Assembly (NCBI GenBank): GCA_937983495.1
Contig: CALKAA010000202.1
Location: 1 to 7,624, forward strand
DNA from: an uncultured Gemmobacter sp.
GTDB taxonomy: Bacteria > Pseudomonadota > Alphaproteobacteria > Rhodobacterales > Rhodobacteraceae
Direction: 5' to 3'
Length of the DNA: 7,624 bases
A program made the position numbers and the translations under genes. The stretch's first letter is position 1. Each line of letters starts with the position of its first letter. The notes under the pieces are model-generated. The model searched no databases. It saw nothing but the letters and a program-made list of their open reading frames with translations, and was not told the origin of the DNA. Positions 4,754-7,624 of the stretch are shown here, one piece after another.

Positions 4754-6414
4754 GCCGAGATCCCCATCACGCCGCCTATGCGGGCTTTGATCTGGCCGCC
4801 GAGGCCGCGCGCCTGGCAGGCGATCTGGAGACCGGGCTGAATGCCTGTGTCGAATGCTGTGACCGCCATGTCGGGGCAGGGCGGATTGCGCTGCGCTGCA
4901 TCGGCGTGGATGAGCGGCTCACCACCTATACCTTCGAGGACTTGCAGCGCCTGTCCGCGCAGGCGGCGCAGGTTTTCGCGGCTGCCGGGGTGGGGCCGGG
5001 CGATGTGGTGGCGGGATTGCTGCCCCGCACGGTCGAGTTGGTGGCCACCATTCTGGGTGCCTGGCGGCTGGGGGCGGTGTATCAGCCGCTGTTCACCGCC
5101 TTTGGCCCCAAGGCCATCGAACAGCGCTTTGGCACCAGCGGTGCCCGGCTGGTGGTGACCAACAGCGCGCAGCGCCCCAAGCTGGACGAGGTGCCGAACT
5201 GCCCAACCATTGCGACGGTGCGTGACAGCGCAGCGCCGCTTGCGCCGGGCGACATCGACTTTCGTGCGGCGCTGGCCGCCGCGCCGGGCAGATTTGAGCC
5301 GGTGCTGCGGTGCGGGGATGACCTGTTTCTGCTGATGTCCACCTCGGGGACCACCGGCTTGCCCAAGGGCGTGCCGGTGCCGCTGCGGGCCTTGCTCGCC
5401 TTTTCGGCCTATATGCGCCACGGCATCGGGCTGCGCCCTGATGACGTGTTCTGGAACATCGCCGATCCCGGCTGGGCCTATGGGCTTTACTATGCCATCA
5501 CCGGGCCACTGATGCTGGGCTGTGCGACCCTGATGCACGAGGGCGCCTTTACCGCCGCAGGCACGGCGCAGACCATCGCCCGGCTGGGTGTAACAAATCT
5601 GGCAGGATCGCCAACGGCTTACCGGCTGCTGATCGCGGCAGGGCCCGAGGTGATCGCCCCCGCCAAGAGCCATTTGCGCGTGGTTTCCAGCGCCGGAGAG
5701 CCGCTGAACCCCGAGGTGATCCGCTGGTTTGCCACCCATCTGGCGGTGCCGATCCATGATCATTATGGCCAGACCGAGATGGGGATGTGCGTGAACAACC
5801 ATCATGGGTTGGATCATCCGGTGCGGGCCGGTTCCGCGGGGCTGGCAATGCCCGGCTATCGCGTGGCGGTGCTGGATGAGGCAGGGCGCGAGCAGGGACC
5901 GAACCGGCCCGGCGTTCTGGCAATTGATCTGGCACGGTCACCGCTGATGTGGTTCACCGGCTATCTGAACAAGGAAACCCCGGCGCTGGCGAATGGCTAT
6001 TACCGCACCGGCGATACGGTGGAGTTTGAGCCCGATGGCTCGATCAGCTTCATCGGGCGGTCGGATGATGTGATCACCTCGTCGGGCTATCGCATCGGGC
6101 CGTTTGATGTGGAAAGCGCGCTGCTGGAACATCCGGCAGTCATCGAGGCAGCGGTGGTGGGCGTGCCCGACCCCGAACGCACCGAGATCGTGAAGGCTTT
6201 TGTCATTCTGGCGAAGGGGGCGCAGGGCAGCCCGGCCTTGGCAGACGAACTGGCGCAGCATGTGCGCCTGCGCCTTTCGGCTCATGCCTATCCCCGCGCC
6301 ATCGACTTTGTGACCGAACTGCCCAAAACCCCCAGCGGCAAGATCCAGCGCTTCATGCTGCGTCAGGCCGAGGTGGAGCGGCTGGCTCTGGCAGGGCAAG
6401 CCGGCGCAAGCTGA
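4750..6414 (+). CDS. AMP-forming acyl-CoA synthetase, ACSM/acetyl-CoA-synthetase-like
   Basis: 554 residues, a second ANL ligase clearly different from its neighbour. Motifs: STSGTTGLPKG at 197-207, DPGWAYGLYY at 239-248 (typical of the acetyl-CoA synthetase/ACSM branch), YGQTEMG at 339-345, TGDT at 420-423, hinge GRSDDVITSSGYRIGP at 436-451, and catalytic Lys531 in KTPSGKIQRF. Acetate-specific enzymes have WWQTE at the acyl pocket; here Gly340 replaces the second Trp, which in this family opens the pocket to acids larger than acetate. It lacks the long N-terminal extension of true acetyl-CoA synthetases (about 650 residues). The ATG overlaps the preceding TGA as ATGA, with AAAGGG 7 bases upstream, so translation is probably coupled. 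It likely covers a different chain length or a downstream acid of the same pathway. Its 3' end faces cbiZ 21 bases away with no clear terminator. Confidence 0.93.
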   Translation: MSRDPHHAAYAGFDLAAEAARLAGDLETGLNACVECCDRHVGAGRIALRCIGVDERLTTYTFEDLQRLSAQAAQVFAAAGVGPGDVVAGLLPRTVELVATILGAWRLGAVYQPLFTAFGPKAIEQRFGTSGARLVVTNSAQRPKLDEVPNCPTIATVRDSAAPLAPGDIDFRAALAAAPGRFEPVLRCGDDLFLLMSTSGTTGLPKGVPVPLRALLAFSAYMRHGIGLRPDDVFWNIADPGWAYGLYYAITGPLMLGCATLMHEGAFTAAGTAQTIARLGVTNLAGSPTAYRLLIAAGPEVIAPAKSHLRVVSSAGEPLNPEVIRWFATHLAVPIHDHYGQTEMGMCVNNHHGLDHPVRAGSAGLAMPGYRVAVLDEAGREQGPNRPGVLAIDLARSPLMWFTGYLNKETPALANGYYRTGDTVEFEPDGSISFIGRSDDVITSSGYRIGPFDVESALLEHPAVIEAAVVGVPDPERTEIVKAFVILAKGAQGSPALADELAQHVRLRLSAHAYPRAIDFVTELPKTPSGKIQRFMLRQAEVERLALAGQAGAS

Positions 6415-6435
6415 AGCGGGCGACAGGCCGAAGGG

Positions 6436-7095
6436 TCAACCGGGTGGCAATCGCCCGGCGTTCTCGGCCATCCAGTCAGAGGCACCAGAGCGCACGGCAT
6501 CGAAGACTGTACGACCGACCGCCTCGCCAATTGCGGTATGCTTGCCCGCATAGGCCAGCATGCCCTGTTGTGCTGCCATGGCGATGCAATCGGTGCCGGT
6601 GCCAGTGGCCAGCCCTTCGGGGGTTTGCAGGCCAACCGATAGCACCGCCGCCGTGCGGGCCTCGGCCGCCAGGCTGAACGCCTCCAGCATCGCGGCATCG
6701 GTCAGGGCGGCCTCGATCTTCACCGCCACATTGATCGTGCCCCAATCCACCAGCACGCGCCCCAGCCGCGCGCCGATCCGCTCGGCATTACCAAGGCCCA
6801 CCGTGGCAAGGCAACTGACGCGCAGCCCTTCCACTTCGGCATGGCGCAAGCAATGGCGGCCAATATCGCGCGAGGTCAGCATGCCCACCGCGCCCGCATG
6901 ACCTGCGCGGGCCAATTCGGCGGCATACCAGCTTTCGGCGTCGAAATCGGGCGTCAGGTCAGCATTGCGCACCTCGCGCCAGACGATGCGATCGGCGGTC
7001 TGAAAACCGGGCCGCCATGGCGCAAAACTCAGCACCCGATGGGGAGCCCCCAGATCGGCAATCAGGAAAGGGCGCGCCAGAGTGACAGCGATCAT
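6436..7095 (-). CDS. cbiZ: Adenosylcobinamide amidohydrolase CbiZ
   Basis: 219 residues. CbiZ cleaves the amide bond holding the aminopropanol arm of adenosylcobinamide, giving adenosylcobyric acid that re-enters cobalamin synthesis; in R. sphaeroides it also permits remodelling of pseudocobalamin. Family features: VLSFAPWRPGF at 21-31, GLGNAERIG at 100-108, VDWGTINVAV at 116-125, TGTGTDCIAMA at 164-174 and YAGKHTAIGEAVG at 182-194. The start at 7095 is chosen because its ATG overlaps the stop of the upstream ABC ATPase gene as ATGA and the family fold begins there. A longer frame back to 7254 would add 53 residues of frame-shifted ABC sequence. No Shine-Dalgarno sequence is visible, so translation probably depends on ribosomes finishing the ABC gene. 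Any B12 riboswitch would lie upstream, beyond the right edge. No signal peptide: a cytoplasmic enzyme. Confidence 0.94.
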   Translation of the reverse strand: MIAVTLARPFLIADLGAPHRVLSFAPWRPGFQTADRIVWREVRNADLTPDFDAESWYAAELARAGHAGAVGMLTSRDIGRHCLRHAEVEGLRVSCLATVGLGNAERIGARLGRVLVDWGTINVAVKIEAALTDAAMLEAFSLAAEARTAAVLSVGLQTPEGLATGTGTDCIAMAAQQGMLAYAGKHTAIGEAVGRTVFDAVRSGASDWMAENAGRLPPG

Positions 7096-7624
7096 GGCAA
7101 GGTGCGCGTGGGCTGGAACACCGGGCCATCCGGGGTTTGTGCAAAGTGCCCCTCCACCCCGAACACCTCGGCCATCACCAGCGGGCGCAACACCCGGGCC
7201 GGAGGACCATCGGCCACGATCTTGCCGCCCGCAATCGCCACCAGCCGCGTGCAATGCCGCGCCGCCAGCCCAAGATCATGCAGCGAGGCCATCACGCTTT
7301 TGCCCTCGCCGGCCAGATCGCGAAAGGTTTGCATCGTGTTGATCTGCTGCGCCGGGTCCAGCCCCGCCACCGGCTCATCGGCCAGCAAGAGCGGCGTTTC
7401 CTGCGCCAGCGCCCGCGCGATCAGGGCGCGGGCCTGCTCTCCGCCTGACAGCTCTGTCGCCTTGCGCAGGCGTAGCGGGCCAAGGCCCATACGGGCCAGC
7501 GCGGCCTCTACAGCGGCGGGTTTGGGCGTGCCATGGGCCAGACGGCCCAGACGCACCAGATCCTCCACCGTCACCGCCCAGGCGATCTCGCGCGCTTGCG
7601 GCATCCAGGCCACCTGCCGGGCCC
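7092..7624 (-). CDS. btuD: ABC transporter ATP-binding protein, BtuD/FecE type, probably corrinoid import (5' part missing)
   Basis: The C-terminal 176 residues of an importer ATPase; the frame stays open to the right edge, so the N-terminus and Walker A (roughly 70-80 residues) are outside. Visible in order: Q-loop VAWMPQ at the edge, TVEDLVRLGR typical of the iron-siderophore/B12 (FecCD-partner) class, signature LSGGEQARALIARAL, Walker B LLLADEP with D-loop AGLD, switch histidine in MASLHDLGLAARHC, and a C-terminal GGKIVADGPPARVL stretch. It would power a BtuC-like permease fed by a periplasmic BtuF-like protein, presumably encoded further right. By sequence alone it could serve iron chelates. 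The ATGA overlap with cbiZ makes cobalamin/cobinamide import the likely role, so the btuD symbol rests on context. The GTG at 7613 lies inside the Q-loop region and is not the true start. Confidence 0.88.
   Translation of the reverse strand, partial: ARQVAWMPQAREIAWAVTVEDLVRLGRLAHGTPKPAAVEAALARMGLGPLRLRKATELSGGEQARALIARALAQETPLLLADEPVAGLDPAQQINTMQTFRDLAGEGKSVMASLHDLGLAARHCTRLVAIAGGKIVADGPPARVLRPLVMAEVFGVEGHFAQTPDGPVFQPTRTLP

Noticed and set aside
6417..6457. Inverted repeat CGGGCGA / TCGCCCG between the convergent ligase and cbiZ genes as a terminator
   Set aside because: The arms are only 7 bp, the loop is 27 bases, the right arm is in cbiZ coding sequence and no T run follows.
7096..7254. 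53-residue N-terminal extension of CbiZ
   Set aside because: It is read out of frame within the conserved ABC ATPase gene; the ATGA-coupled start at 7095 fits the family.

Overview
The window looks like chromosomal DNA of a GC-rich alphaproteobacterium, most likely a member of the Rhodobacteraceae (Rhodobacter/Paracoccus-like). The basis is codon use strongly biased to G/C in third positions, the gene types, and a CbiZ-type corrinoid salvage enzyme next to a BtuD-type ABC ATPase, a combination known from Rhodobacter sphaeroides. The genus is inferred, not shown. No RNA genes, insertion sequences, CRISPR arrays or phage genes were seen.

Layout, left to right. (1) Bases 1-381 (+) hold the 3' end of an ABC transporter ATPase, probably exporter-type, entering from the left edge. 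(2) Bases 285-1277 (-) encode an AraC-family regulator whose 3' end overlaps the ABC gene tail to tail by 97 bp. (3) Bases 1278-1602 are a divergent intergenic control region with a TTGACA element, a tandem 13-bp imperfect repeat that could be the AraC-type operator, and several short dyads. (4) Bases 1603-6414 (+) form a probable three-gene operon: an NAD(P)-dependent aldehyde dehydrogenase, an ACSF2-like acyl-CoA synthetase, and a second, different (ACSM/acetyl-CoA-synthetase-like) acyl-CoA synthetase whose ATG overlaps the previous stop as ATGA. A strong 10-bp hairpin lies between the first two genes. (5) Bases 6436-7624 (-), convergent to the operon, carry cbiZ and the 3' part of a BtuD/FecE-type ABC ATPase gene. 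These also overlap as ATGA, with the ABC gene upstream and running off the right edge.

The central module reads as an aldehyde -> carboxylate -> acyl-CoA catabolic unit under a divergent AraC-type regulator: the dehydrogenase makes the acid and the ligases activate it. The substrate is not identifiable from the sequence. The second ligase has Gly where acetate-specific enzymes have Trp, so an acid larger than acetate is likely. The right-hand unit is a corrinoid uptake and salvage operon: import by a BtuFCD-like transporter, then removal of the aminopropanol arm of adenosylcobinamide by CbiZ so that the ring can re-enter cobalamin synthesis.

Nothing here is clearly an unknown system. The best leads are the divergent operator region, the intercistronic hairpin holding a copy of the downstream Shine-Dalgarno sequence in its loop, the coupled pair of dissimilar acyl-CoA ligases, and the ABC gene that seems to lose its normal C-terminus where it runs into the regulator gene.
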